Positions 32,208 through 43,439 of a stretch of 64,000 bases of DNA are shown piece after piece. The DNA is taken from positions 14,781,741-14,845,740 of the forward strand of contig OX336348.1 of the NCBI GenBank assembly GCA_946902875.1, written 5' to 3'. Position 1 is the stretch's first letter, and each line of letters begins with the position of its first letter. The notes beneath the pieces are model-generated. The model saw only the letters and a list, made by a program, of their open reading frames with translations. It did not search any database and was not told the DNA's origin. Both the position numbers and the translations under genes were made by a program. This DNA is from Nematopogon swammerdamellus. Lineage: Eukaryota; Arthropoda; Insecta; Lepidoptera; Adelidae.

Positions 32208-32344
32208 AAAACGGCTTTACTCGCGGTCGAAATACGAGCTGTGTGGCTCGACGTTTCGGGCCAAACGTATGGCCCATCATCATGAGCACTCTGGCCGAAA
32301 TGTCGAGCCACACAGCTCGTATTTCGATAGTGAGTAAAGCCGTT
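32208..32344. mobile_element. Hairpin MITE
   Basis: Arms of about 50 bp (from 'ACGGCTTTACTCGCGG' and 'GAGCTGTGTGGCTCGAC') are mirrored at the right ('GTCGAGCCACACAGCTCG', 'GAGTAAAGCCGT') around a loop of about 30 bp containing CATCATCATGAG. The minus strand holds a hammerhead-like string (see findings). Confidence 0.75.
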
Positions 32345-33310
32345 GTTACTTCTTAAAATGTCAAATAACCACGGTAATTAAAAAACCCATATAAGTTTAG
32401 GTATGTATTTCAAGTTATTATAGTTCTGTATTTTAAGTTTAATAAATACATAAAAACGTTTTTTTCGGTGAAATTCACTATCTGTTTTCTTCTATAATCC
32501 TTTAAAACATCCCACTGCTAGGCACGGACTCTGCCCACTGACATAGGAGGTATTGTTTTTATTGTTGTTGTTTATTGTTTATTGAGTATTCTTATGGCAG
32601 TCATATTGCACTCGAACTTGTCACAATTTGTTATATCCGGTTCGATTACTCGTACATGGTGACCAGTGGAAATCAGAAGCAGTTTACACAAAAATACCTT
32701 TCATAGACCAGTGTGCACTAGTTACCTAACTTTATTTTTCTTCACCGGAGCGATCGTACCTATTCGTTATGAAATGCACGTATATCAATCCTTATCAAGG
32801 AAATAAATAAATACATTAGTTAGTGCCCGGGATTTGAACCCGCAACTTCTGCATTGAAAAGCGTTACCACTAGACTACGGGCACAATTAACCATAATAAC
32901 TACTCGTAAAATAATAAATCGAAAAATATATTTTTGGTAGACTAAGTGACAACCCTACGTATTGACTGCACGTGTTGACTGACCGGCCGGGCCGGCCCGG
33001 CCGGGCCGCTAGCCGCTAGTCGCTCGCTAGCTAGCTAGCCCCTCTCCCGCTCGCTTCCCGCCCCGCGCGGCTCAGCGTTCCGCCACCCCGCTACCTTACC
33101 TCATACCTCAGCTATTGGCCGTCATTTCTCTGTATTCTTTCTTCGTAGTGCTCACTTTATACATAAAAGTTTTTCGCACATTTTTTTAATTTAGTCGGTT
33201 TAAAGTGTTCGTTTGTGGGCGGGGCTGGCGTGATGCGAGCCCGCCACTTTTCAACTTCGCTTAGCGCCTAACACAAACACGCACATTTTTTAAATTTAGG
33301 TTATCTAAAA
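32345..33310. other. Intergenic; no gene recognised
   Basis: Mostly AT-rich, with a GC-rich palindromic patch 'CCGGCCGGGCCGGCCC' near 32984 and CTAGCTAGCTAG near 33025. It contains the tRNA-like sequence at 32823-32884. Confidence 0.4.
32823..32884 (-). tRNA. tRNA-like sequence (pseudogene or SINE head)
   Basis: The minus strand starts TGCCCGTAG, has an A-box-like TAGTCTAGTGG and a perfect B box GGTTCAAATCC, and ends CCCGGGCA. Acceptor ends pair, but the anticodon arm has a six-base loop and the variable region is too short. A functional tRNA is therefore unlikely and no isotype is claimed. Confidence 0.45.
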
Positions 33311-34330
33311 AAATAAAGTTTAAAAAACTGTAACCCGACTATGGAAAAAAGTAACTATAATTAAAAAAACTAAAAAAAGTTTCAAAACCTTTACCATAAA
33401 TAAAATAAACTAAAAAGTAAGAAACAAGATATTTGGGCGCCATGGCAGTGCTTCCCTTCGGACGTTGCTATCATCGTCTTATTGGGTAAGAGCAGTCTTT
33501 TGATTTTCCTGTTAATTTAGTTTTATTGAAGTCTTCTGGCAGTTTCACATTAATAACGTTATAATTAAATTGAAATGCCGTAGTCGTGCGTTGTCAGCTA
33601 TAAAAAAAAATTATGCTTGATTGACGGCATCTCGTTGTTAATTTTGCGATCATGCTGAGGAAGGGGAAGAGAGGGAGTGAGGGAGTGATGGAGGGGAAGA
33701 GGGAATGAGGGAGGGAGGTAAAGATAATATTTTGCCTCGACTCATACAACAGCAATCGGCCACAATAATATAATCCTATAACCTTTCATTTATTCATTAG
33801 AGTTACTCAGTAGTAGTAGGTAAATAACACATAATTCTGTGAAAATTTCAACTGTCTACCTATTACGGTTCCAAAGATACAGCAGTAGGACAGACAGACG
33901 GACGGACAGACAGACAGACGGCGTAGGCTTAAATATAATATTAAATATAATCCGTATGGGATACGGAAACCTAAAGAAAAGTATTTTCGTATATTTAAAG
34001 TTAAGTAGATAATTTTTTTATAAAGCTGACAACGCACGACTACGGCATTTCAATTTAATTATAACGTTATTAATGTGAAACTGCCAGAAGACTTCAATAA
34101 AACTAAATAAACAGGAAAATCAAAAGACTGCTCTTACCCAATAAGACGATGATAGCAACGTCCGAAGGGAAGCACTGCCATGGCGCCCAAATATCTTGTT
34201 TCTTACTTTTTAGTTTATTTTATTTATGGTAAAGGTTTTAAAACTTTTTTTAGTTTTTTTAATTATAGTTACTTTTTTCCATAGTCGGGTTACAGTTTTT
34301 TAACCTTTATTTTTTATTATTTCATTCTTT
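33311..34330. mobile_element. Foldback element, copy 2
   Basis: Same architecture as 792-1822: arms about 33311-33615 and 34018-34330 with the GTCT-type repeat in the spacer. Both arms carry copy-specific variants (GGGCGCCATGG and CTTCCCTTCGG instead of the longer GGGAGTAATTGGGAGCC form and CTTACTTCGG of copy 1). Confidence 0.85.
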
Positions 34331-34359
34331 TTAGTAATATTACATAAATAAAACTTCTC

Positions 34360-34895
34360 GAATAAGTAAGTAACTGAGGGAGAGGCCGAAGGCCGAGCTG
34401 CGGTCAAGAAGACCATAAAACTTCTCGAAGACAGTAAGTAACTATGGGCGAGGCCGAAGGCCGAGCTGCGTTCAGGAAGACGAATAACCTTCTCGAAGAC
34501 AGTAAGTAACTATGGGCGAGGCCGAAGGTCGAGCTACGTTCAGGTAGACAAAAAACCTTCTCGAAGACATTAAGTAACTATGGGCGAGGCCGAAGGCCGA
34601 GCTGCGTTCAGGAAGACGAATAACCTTCTCGAAGACAGTAAGTAACTATGGGCGAGGCCGAAGGCCGAGCTGCGTTCAGTAAGACGAATAACCTTCTCGA
34701 AGACAGTAAGTAACTATGGGCGAGGCCGAAGGCCGAGCTACGTTCAGGTAGACAAATAACCTTCTCGAAGACAGTAAGTAACTATGGGCGAGGCCGAAGG
34801 CCGAGCTGCGTTCAAGAAGACGATAAACCTTCTCGAAGACAGTAAGTAACTATGGGCGAGGCCGAAGGCCGAGCTGCGTTCAGGAATACGATTAA
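34360..34895 (+). repeat. 68-bp minisatellite, second locus (about 8 units)
   Basis: Same unit and orientation as 1857-5197, directly after the foldback element. The last unit is interrupted by the TTAA-flanked element; its remainder (ACCTTCTCGA) resumes at 36771. Confidence 0.9.
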
Positions 34896-35338
34896 GCTAG
34901 AAACTCATTGGGCCCACGTACGCTACGCACGCGTATCTGGGCGCGTCGGTCTCCATACATTTTATATGGAAGAGTGCAGCACGCAGTTTCATTGCGCCCA
35001 CGCCACCCTACGCTACGCGACACACGCGACGCCGATGCCCTGTTCCCAGATTTTCGTCAGCGACGTCAGCGAGTGGAGGGAGGTGGCCCACGTGTGCGTA
35101 CGCGTGTGGCTAGTGAGTTTCTACGCCACACGCATTTGCGCGTCAGTGTGTCCAAGTTCGCGATACGGGCAAGACGCGTTGATTCCATAGCGACAGGAAG
35201 CATCGCAGATATATGTAAATAGATAGATGTAGACGTAGATGCAGTGGAGCTATTTTTTCTAAGTAGGTACCGACCCACACGGGCACAGTGTCAGTTGCCA
35301 TAAAAAAAACATGTGGAAATGAAGTACACACGATTGCT

Positions 35339-35455
35339 CTCATTTCTCACACTTTAGGAACCTTGTCAAATTAACATTCACTCATTACCCCTAAAAAATT
35401 ATACAAATAATCAAATATTTTATTTTGACAGGGTTCCTGAAGTGTGAGAAATGAG
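35339..35455. mobile_element. Small hairpin derivative of the 8455-9117 repeat
   Basis: CTCATTTCTCACACTTTAGG is mirrored by CCTGAAGTGTGAGAAATGAG (TTA versus TGA mismatch). The interior matches 8512-8590 in reverse. Confidence 0.7.
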
Positions 35456-35524
35456 TGCTGTCGTTCTTACCTATTAGATTAAATGTAATATTATTCAATT
35501 TGTCAAACTTTCTGTATTAGTAAC

Positions 35525-35800
35525 TAGCTGAGCCCGCGGCTCCGCTCGCGTGAAATTCGTATTCCAAAGAAGAATGTAAGTAACTAAGGGCGAGGCGCAA
35601 GGCCGAGCTGCTTTCAGGTAAACGATAAACCTTTCTCAAATAAAGGAAGTAAGTAAGGGCGAGGCCGAAGACCGAGCTGCGTTCAGGAAGACGATAAACC
35701 TTCTGGAAGAAAGGAAGGAACTAAGTGCGAGGCCGAAGGCCGAGCTGCGTTCAGGTAAACCAAAAACCCTCTTCCGCCTTCGGGCCTCGCCCTTAAAGAC
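35525..35800 (+). repeat. Diverged minisatellite-like units with 'GCCCGCGGCTCCGC' head
   Basis: 'GAGCCCGCGGCTCCGCTCGC' leads into three diverged 68-bp-like units (GGGCGAGG.GCAAGGCCGAGC) and ends with the inverted piece 'CCGCCTTCGGGCCTCGCCC'. This may show the interspersed repeat from which the minisatellite unit arose. Confidence 0.6.
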
Positions 35801-35825
35801 TTCCTTTCTTCGATAGAATATAATA

Positions 35826-36263
35826 TCGTTTACTCAATCTATTTATTTCATAAAAATAAAAAAGTAATATTAAGAACTAAAGAATTAAACCTACCTAACA
35901 AACATTAAAATAACTATCAAAACGGGCATTTTCAAATGTTCTTAGAGCACTTGCGGCATTACCCCGCTGGATGGCAAGGCTTACCCTTTAAATGAAGTAC
36001 ATAAGCCCTTGATGGCGGGACACCAGTTGCGTCAACCAGCTCAAGCCTCTTTTGGCTTCACTGCTCCACGGACCGAGGGTTTCAATCGCAAACGCAACAA
36101 ATTGGAAATCTTGAATTATATGTCTATATTTGCTGCGTTTGAGGCTCTCCGCCCCAGCCTCGGCCGCGCCAGCCGCTCTTGAAGATGTCCTAACGTGACT
36201 TGGAGCCAATGTGAGAACAAAAGTGGCGTCCCACATCAAAGAACTACCCTTAGTCCATGGCAC
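35826..36263 (-). pseudogene. RLE-LINE C-terminal end, defective copy
   Basis: The minus strand encodes 'GSSLMWDATFVLTLAPSHV', '[17 protein letters not shown]', '[16 protein letters not shown]', then frameshifts and a stop, then '[15 protein letters not shown]'. It is a damaged copy of the protein at 39537-40064 with a homologous 3' UTR ('TTAGGTAGGTTTA'). '(W/L)DAT' within this block resembles the catalytic strand of restriction-like endonucleases of R2/NeSL/Dong-type LINEs. The class is inferred, not proven. Confidence 0.6.
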
Positions 36264-36363
36264 TAAGGTGATAGACAGTCTTGGGATATAAATTATAGAT
36301 AAATAGAATTTCTTTATTGCTCCAAAACAATTATTATTATAACAAATATAATATTATATATCT

Positions 36364-36625
36364 CGCGGCGGATGGCCGAGTGGTCTGGGTGTTGCGTCGT
36401 CGGCTTCTCTTGCGAGAGATCCGAGGTTCGAATCCGGTCGGCGTGCAGCAATGAGTTTTTTCTGACGAAAAAATTTACATGCAGAAGCGGTGTAAAACTG
36501 TAGGTCCCTTCCCTTGTCACTTACTAGGTGGTAGGCTCAAATTGTAGCCGACTGGGTTGATACCACCGTACTGGATGTGAGATAGTCGCATAGCAGCCTC
36601 GGTTGTGTTCTCGACAATGGTGCGC
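36364..36625 (+). mobile_element. tRNA-derived SINE
   Basis: The head has an A box TGGCCGAGTGG (36373-36383) and a perfect B box GGTTCGAATCC (36425-36435) spaced as in Leu/Ser-type tRNAs. The central domain 'TTACTAGGTGGTAGGCTC' and 'GCCGACTGGGTTGATACC' is shared with 9361-9490 and, more distantly, 44785-44840. Confidence 0.75.
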
Positions 36626-36779
36626 TGAGGTGCGCGCGCTCTGTACGAAAACTAACACCAGACTGACGTGCCACACGGACGAACGTCCGCGTCGGCGTAG
36701 TGTGTTCACACACGCCCACGTACGCGGACGTCGCAGACGTGTGCGTCGGCCCAATGAGTTTCCAGCTTAAACCTTCTCG

Positions 36780-38105
36780 ACTCCTATCTATATATCTATA
36801 TATATCTATATATTAATAATGACCAAATTTCTGAGTGTAGTAAATATGAGTTAATAATATTATGTAACTCAAGACTGATCGGTGGGCCCGTCTTCTATCT
36901 TGGGAGGCACTCGAGCGAGGACGGGTGGCAGACCGGCGAGTACAATCGCCGACGACTCCGAAGAAATCCGGAAGAATAAAATTATATATATCTATCTATA
37001 TATATATACATATATATACCTATAATATATATATATAACAAATACAAATACATATACCTACATATAGTGTCACACATGTGTACATATACATATTAGGAAA
37101 GAGAGGGAATGGGAAGAAGTGCCTAGTGCCTGATCTGTGGTGATCTGCCATTCTTTGACGGTCGCTGACAAATGGACCTAGCAACAGCAATTCGATATTT
37201 GTGATGTGAAGATATTCATGAAAGTGAGGGTACTCAGAGAGTTGTTAAATTTCATGTGTAAATGACGGTTTAGTGTTGTGTTTATTAATGTGTATAGACG
37301 ACTTTTTGTGCTAGTAGATAGATTAGCAAACATTCATTGTAGTAAATATTTAAGTTAAGTTTCATGTATCAATGATGGTTTAGTGTTGGGTTTATTAATG
37401 TTGCATAGACGACTTTTTGTGCTAGTAGATAGTTTAACAAACATTCATTTTAGTAATGTATAAATCTTTGTATAAACAATGACAATTGACAATTATCTTG
37501 ATACAATTGTTCCATGTTTTAAATATTTCATTGACAAGTCTATTGACGCTACTTTAATTAGGGACAAATCTATTGATGCTAAATTAATTATTATTATATT
37601 CCTTGACTATTATTAATCTTTGACTAATGTTATTGTATCAAATTATTTTATTTTTAACGCAGCTTATCTGTGATTTAGGATAGGGATATTGACAATTCTA
37701 TTGATGCTATTGCACCATGTTTTAAAAATTACATTGACAAGTTTATTAACGCTAATTTAAGTAGATAGTAGTAGTATTAGGTAAGTGCAGTAGTAGTCTA
37801 TAAGCATAAGATAGCTTGTTGTTGTCTTTTATCTGGTTCTGCACAGCCCTTGTCATTGTTTGTCATGGTTTCCATTGTGTTTGTTTTTCATTGTTGTTAC
37901 ATTTCGAAAGATAACGAATTCAAGTGCAAAATTTATTTGCCTACGAATGATAATAAAAAAACAAAACAAACAAACAATATAGGAATAAATTAGTACTTAT
38001 ATATCTGTTGCTCATGAAGCAGCCGCAAGGCCAGTTTGGGCGATAGCTATTGCTTTTACATTGTAATGCAAAATATATAATAAACTTTTTGAACTTTTGA
38101 ACTTT
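36780..38105. other. AT-rich intergenic stretch with small tandem repeats
   Basis: TATA/ATCT microsatellites (36785-36810, 36980-37050) and a 110-bp tandem duplication (unit starts 37251 and 37361, sharing 'GACGACTTTTTGTGCTAGTA'). No gene. It separates the second minisatellite from the second pentamer array. Confidence 0.5.
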
Positions 38106-38617
38106 TTATCCTATCCTGTCCTGTCCTGTCCTGTCCTGTCCTGTCCTGTCCTGTCCTGTCCTCTCCTCTCCTGTCCTGTCCTGTCCTGTCCTGCCCTGCC
38201 CTGCCCTGCCCTGCCCTGCCCTGCCCTGCCCTGCCCTGCCCTGCCCTGCCCTGCCCTGCCCTGCCCTGCCCTGCCCTGCCCTGCCCTGCCCTGCCCTGCC
38301 CTGCCCTGCCCTGCCCTGCCCTGCCCTGCCCTGCCCTGCCCTGCCCTGCCCTGCCCTGCCCTGCCCTGCCCTGCCCTGCCCTGCCCTGCCCTGCCCTGCC
38401 CTGCCCTAGCCCTGCCCTGCCCTGCCCTGCCCTGCCCTGCCCTGCCCTGCCCTGCCCTGCCCTGCCCTGCCCTGCCCTGCCCTGCCCTGCCCTGCCCTGC
38501 CCTGCCCTACCCTGCCCTGCCCTGCCCTGCCCTGCCCTGCCCTGTCCTGTCCTGTCCTGTCCTGTCCTGTCCTGTCCTGTCCTGTCCTATCCTATCCTAT
38601 CCTATCCTATCCTATAA
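38106..38617 (+). repeat. Pentanucleotide satellite, CCTGC core
   Basis: The order is CCTAT, CCTGT (with two CCTCT), a long CCTGC block, CCTGT, CCTAT: nested layers each one transition apart. One frame slip occurs near 38407. The 177-residue frame is an artefact. Confidence 0.97.
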
Positions 38618-39051
38618 GGTAAGGGAATAATAAATATGGCAAAATAAATATCTGAATCTGAATCTGAAGGGACCTACAGTTTTACGTGGAATCCGAACCA
38701 CGGTTGGGTTTATAATTTTTTATTTCATTCATTTTGGTTTAAACCATTAAGTGTCTTATATTTTTGAAATCGCCTTTAGAAGCTCTTGACAATGATACCC
38801 CACTCGGTGGGGTTTGAAGAAAATAATTTTTTAAAGTGTGACAATATGGGGTCCCACGGCCGCTATTTTTAATTTATGGAAAAATTTGGTACCCTATGAC
38901 AAGGGCACCATCATAACAAATCGATAGACACCACGATCATCAAAATCGAATGAGTAGTTTAGCAGTTACGATGGAACATCCGTACATACCCAGCCACATA
39001 GACTGCCAACCACATTACCCTCCTTTTTGGCTCTGCCATAGTCGGGTAAAA
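38618..39051 (+). repeat. Repeat tail after the pentamer array, copy 2
   Basis: Nearly identical to 6241-6686, with few substitutions, ending 'CCATAGTCGGGTAAAAAG'. Confidence 0.8.
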
Positions 39052-39530
39052 AGGAAAATTTTCTCTTCTTCCATACAATGAATGTGGTGATGTCATAAAC
39101 AAGAAAACCACGTGTAGAATACTGTTTTTTTTTACTTATGAATTTAGTGACCATATGGTAAATTCATATTCAATTCATAGCTAATATTATTACATTTAAC
39201 AATAAATTCAATAATAATAATATTATCACACAAAATATTCACAGAATGAATCAATGCGTGAGCTACCCGACAACTGACCGTTAGGATTTAATACAATGAC
39301 ACACATTCATAGGAATAAAAACCGTTATCAATAGTTCATAAGCAAGAAGCCAGTTCCACGACATCGAGAGCCGCTTTTATGTCTATGAACTGTGGATTAC
39401 TGTGTTTTTAATTATGAAATACTTACCCAAAAAAGTCCTTAATCCAATTTTAAGAATTTCATATTATAAAAATAAGATAATGTGACATTACAATAATTCC
39501 AATAAATAATATACTTAGCATTATTATAAT
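39052..39530. other. Intergenic, AT-rich, no gene recognised
   Basis: No ORF or repeat beyond short AT tracts. Confidence 0.4.
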
Positions 39531-39536
39531 ATTATC

Positions 39537-40064
39537 ATGTTTCAGAAAACGACTATTAAATACAATATTAATTCCTCATCTAAAGGCAGGATAATACAAT
39601 TACCGTACCGACATGGCGTCGTTAGATCGTCAGTGTGCCGTTTTCAAGACAACTTAATCAAGAGGCCCGATGGTATCACCCTGGTGCCATGGGCTAAGGG
39701 TAGGTCACTGATGTGGGACGCCACTTGTGTCGACACATTGGCTCCAAGTCACGTTCGGGCCTCTTCAAGAGCGGCTGGCGCGGCCGCGGCCGGAGCGGAG
39801 AGCCTCAAACGCAACAAATATTCAAATATTATTCAAGATTTCGAATTTGTTGCGTTTGCGGTTGAAACCCTCGGTCCGTGGAGCAGTGAAGCCAAAAGCT
39901 TCTTGAAGAGGCTTGGGCCTCTGCTGGTGGACGCAACTGGCGTCCCGCAATCAAAGGCTTACTTCATTCAAAGGGTAAGCCTTGCCATCCAGCGGGGTAA
40001 TGCAGCAAGCGTTCTAGGAACATTTGAAAATGCCCCTTTTGATAGTTATTTTAATGTTTGTTAG
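39537..40064 (+). CDS. RLE-LINE C-terminal protein fragment, intact frame
   Basis: A 175-codon frame contains '[19 protein letters not shown]' and '[12 protein letters not shown]', then '[13 protein letters not shown]', '[18 protein letters not shown]', '[18 protein letters not shown]' and a TAG after 'FDSYFNVC'. Proteins of this kind are common in insects and marine invertebrates as ends of LINE-encoded proteins. The R-P-D and W-D-A-T blocks fit a PD-(D/E)XK restriction-like endonuclease. The upstream RT is absent, so this is a 5'-truncated retrocopy; the frame may survive simply because it is young. Its 3' UTR (40065-40125) matches that of 35826-36263. The endonuclease assignment is inference. 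Confidence 0.55.
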   Translation: MFQKTTIKYNINSSSKGRIIQLPYRHGVVRSSVCRFQDNLIKRPDGITLVPWAKGRSLMWDATCVDTLAPSHVRASSRAAGAAAAGAESLKRNKYSNIIQDFEFVAFAVETLGPWSSEAKSFLKRLGPLLVDATGVPQSKAYFIQRVSLAIQRGNAASVLGTFENAPFDSYFNVC

Positions 40065-40125
40065 GTAGGTTTATTTCTTTAGTTATTAGTATTACTTTTT
40101 TGTTATTTATTAAATAAATATTTAA

Positions 40126-41017
40126 TTATTATGATGAAAGTAAATAATTAATTAAATTTTAGTAATGAATTATGATTAAAAATCTATATTTAAATTTGTT
40201 TTATAAGATACTGAATAAACAATGATTATAGTTTTAATTTTTATTTGTAATTATTTCATTTATACCTAGTTACTTTCGTGCAAAATGCCATTAAAGTTAG
40301 CAGTTGTTTTTAATTTTTTTTAATTCCTCTGGGATTTTGCTGCATTGGACGTCCATAGTATCTAGTTGAAAGTTAGATTTTATTTGTTTTTTAACAGCTT
40401 CATTAGTTTAGGTTTGCACACCTCGATTTCTTCATATTCTTCCTGTTCATACCTATTTGGTTTTATAGTCCCCTGTCAAATGTACATCCGTGTGCTTCGT
40501 GATGATGCAAGTGTGGAAGTAGTCTCAATCTCTTCGTTTGATCTTGGAGAAACATAATTTCGATGGTGGCACTCTCAAAAATTGTGCGTTCTAATTCTGC
40601 AGGCAAAAAACAAAATGGCCGCCATCGCAAACACATTTTCCTATTTATATCAATAACCGTTGGGATTACGAAAAAAAGTTTAACAAAAAATGTAGCTAAA
40701 CAGATTCTGCACAGAAAAGGTTATTACAACTTTTTATGTAGGATCAACCGTTTTCTCATAAAACGTACTTTTATATTTCTCAAAAATTTAAATGAATAAG
40801 TCTCAGTATGAGGGTTTTGCAAGCGCATATTTACATGCTTGACGTTAATTACATCATCATCATCATAGCCATCATCCTCAGAGTGTTTCCATACACTGCT
40901 GGACATACGCCTCTCAATTTTTTCTCCAAAAAAATATCCCCTTTCCCTTATTTTATGCCGTAAGAAATTGAAAGATAAAAACCACTATAGTTTGAAACTT
41001 TAATGAAAAGACTGATA
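40126..41017. other. Intergenic; one RTE tail
   Basis: No gene recognised. Minus-strand 40846-40915 reads 'GAGAGGCGTATGTCCAGCAG' and a GATGATGATGATG tail, a truncated RTE end. Confidence 0.45.
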
Positions 41018-41114
41018 CACTGACGTGGCACCAAGTTCATCCGGTCTTATGGGCTGACATCACGGATGTTGTAGGTGATGAAGCCAACCGTGTCAGCATC
41101 AATAAAAAAAAAAA
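41018..41114 (+). mobile_element. SINE 3' tail fragment
   Basis: 'GACGTGGCACCAAGTTCATC', 'TTATGGGCTGACATCACGG', 'GCCAACCGTGTCAGC' and an A tract match 42822-42925 and the end of the full SINE at 44640-45020. Confidence 0.7.
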
Positions 41115-42821
41115 AAACAAACAAAATAATAGAAAAAATACAATGTTTACAGATTTATATAGACAGAGTCTAGACATATAATACCTCGTCACTCCTACAA
41201 TTACATTTTTAATTACAATCATCGTCACTTTCAATGCAAATCTCACTTAGACCTAAATGTTCATCATCGTTTAGCTCGCACTCTCCCATATTGTCACAAC
41301 GGTCGGTATTACCTTCGCACTTGCACATTTCAGTACACCGGAGTCGATTTGACTGACATGTACATGGAGGAGACCAACGGCTTTTGGAGGATGAGCACAA
41401 AGGTCCAAGCAGTGGCGGTTACCCAGGTGAAGCAAGTGAAGCACCGCCTCACTTAATTATCTTGAAGTTAAAGAAAAAAAAATTTCAAAATATGAAAGAA
41501 AATTTAAAAAAAGTTTATCCGAACTCATCCATCACACACAACATTATAGACGAAACCACAGAATACTTAAATACGACGAAACGCCAAAGTTCGCGGCGCG
41601 GCGGAGCGCGGCGGCGAGGCGGCGCACACTGGTTCGGTCCATAGGTCAAAAATAAAGAAAACATTTCTTTAATATCCAAATTGTTTCGATTGCATTATTT
41701 TCTTCAATGGCAACCCTTCATGGTGCAATATAAATGAAAGTCCATAAATTTTTTTTTCACTCTGTTTTCGTCACTCGAAAGTGCAACAACTGATAAGCCT
41801 ACAGTCAAAGTTATTAATTAACCGTAATAGTGTCCTGTTTGTGTCGTTTTTTCAAGAAATTCTCTCGCTTGAGCTAATCCGCTCATTATGAATATCCAAG
41901 AAGCAGGTATGTAGATTATTTCTGTATTATTTTGACAAAGTTTGAATTAAGGACTTTTTGTTCAAAAATGTTAATATATTTATCAAATAATTCGGTATTT
42001 TTTTTTAATTGTACATTTTTATCAAGAGATAAGTTTTGAGGCAACTCACTGCTACTCATATGTCTTACGCTAAAATTTAGCTCAAACCTTCCCCTTTAAG
42101 AGCATGTATGTCAATTTGTGCGAAAATGTGCGAGTTTCGAGCTTGAGGCCCATAAGTGGACCCGTATTTTTGTTACTTTTGATGAGGCGTTATCTATCTA
42201 CAGGTTCATTCATCTTTGGGCTGTGCTGTAGAAAGAGGCCGGCGGCGGGGGAAGTGGAGGAGGGGGGAGGGGGGTTTGTTTGGGGTATACTCCCCCCCCC
42301 CCCCCGCGGATGGGGAAGGGGGAAGTGGGGGAGGCAAAAACGTAATATGACTCAGTGAGGGGTGACGGGGTATAGGAGGGGCTGCTATGCTAAGGGGGAG
42401 GGGGATAAGTATCTGCTGAATACTCTCCCCCCCCCCTTCATTGAGATAATTATGCACTTTTCGGTACTTGTCAGTTTACTACACAAAAAATAAAATATAA
42501 AAAAACTTAGGATTGCCTCTTCTCCGGCGCTGCGGGAAGTGCAGCCCCTCCGTCCTTGCATAACAAAGCGCAGACACCCATGCTCGCCTCCGCAGCTTCG
42601 GCTCACACCGGTGCCTGCGCTTTATTACAGCGGACGGGGGCTGCACTCCCTCCGCGCCTCTGGCTTATAAAAACACTCTAGGGAATAGCCATACTAACAG
42701 GTTATGTCGGGGCGGTGAATTTTGTACTAAATTTTAAATTTCACTAATATTTGGACATCTTAAAAAAAAATGGCCAAAAGTATAATTTTCCGACAAATAA
42801 TCGGCACGATCGAAGGGAAGC

Positions 42822-42925
42822 ACTGACACGGCACTTAGTTCACTCGGTGTTATGGGCTGACATCACGGATGTTATAGGTGATATAGCCAACCGGGTCAGT
42901 TTCCATAAAAAAAATAAAAAAAAAT
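42822..42925 (+). mobile_element. SINE 3' tail fragment
   Basis: 'CACTGACACGGCACTTAGTT', 'TTATGGGCTGACATCACGG' and 'AGCCAACCGGGTCAG', then an A tract. Confidence 0.7.
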
Positions 42926-43439
42926 TATAATTATTTTTGCTAATACTTCCTTAGACCCTCACCTACCATTCCCAGCTACCAGCAATCTTCTACTAAACCC
43001 GCCTCTTTCTACAGCGCACCCAATCTTTGTTCCAGGGCCGAGCCGCGATATCAAACGCGCTGATATTTTTATTATTTGGCATAGCATAAAGAAGGCCAAC
43101 GGTTCAAGTAAACATAAGGAGACATATGAAGGGTTTCTGAGGGCCTTCAAGGTTACGGATAACTCTTACAATTTCAATCGAACGCTTAAACTTTGCAAAG
43201 CGTTTTTGTCAAGATAAGTGCAAAAGAAATGAAGCGAACTTTCTTAGTAAGCATGGCGATTGGGTAAATGAGTTCGAAGACTTTGGTGACACTTCTATAG
43301 ATGCAACACCAATTTTATTTACGAGTTCTATGACGTTGCGATTTTTGTACTTGGTTGAAATATCCTAAAATAGTATTTATGTAAACTTAAACAATTTAGA
43401 TTAACGTTTCAATAATAAAAAGTTCCAATATCGCGGTGC

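Larger units (their letters stand above)
34896..36766. mobile_element. TTAA-flanked 1.9-kb TIR element
   Basis: GCTAGAAACTCATTGGGCC (34896) is mirrored by GGCCCAATGAGTTTCCAGC (ending 36766) with one mismatch. TTAA flanks both sides (34892-34895, 36767-36770), the target of piggyBac and Kolobok elements. It interrupts a minisatellite unit. No transposase; it carries a MITE, minisatellite-like units, an RLE LINE end and a SINE. Confidence 0.8.

Noticed and set aside
32823..32884. Functional tRNA gene
   Set aside because: A and B boxes are good but the anticodon loop has six bases and the variable region is too short; kept only as tRNA-like.
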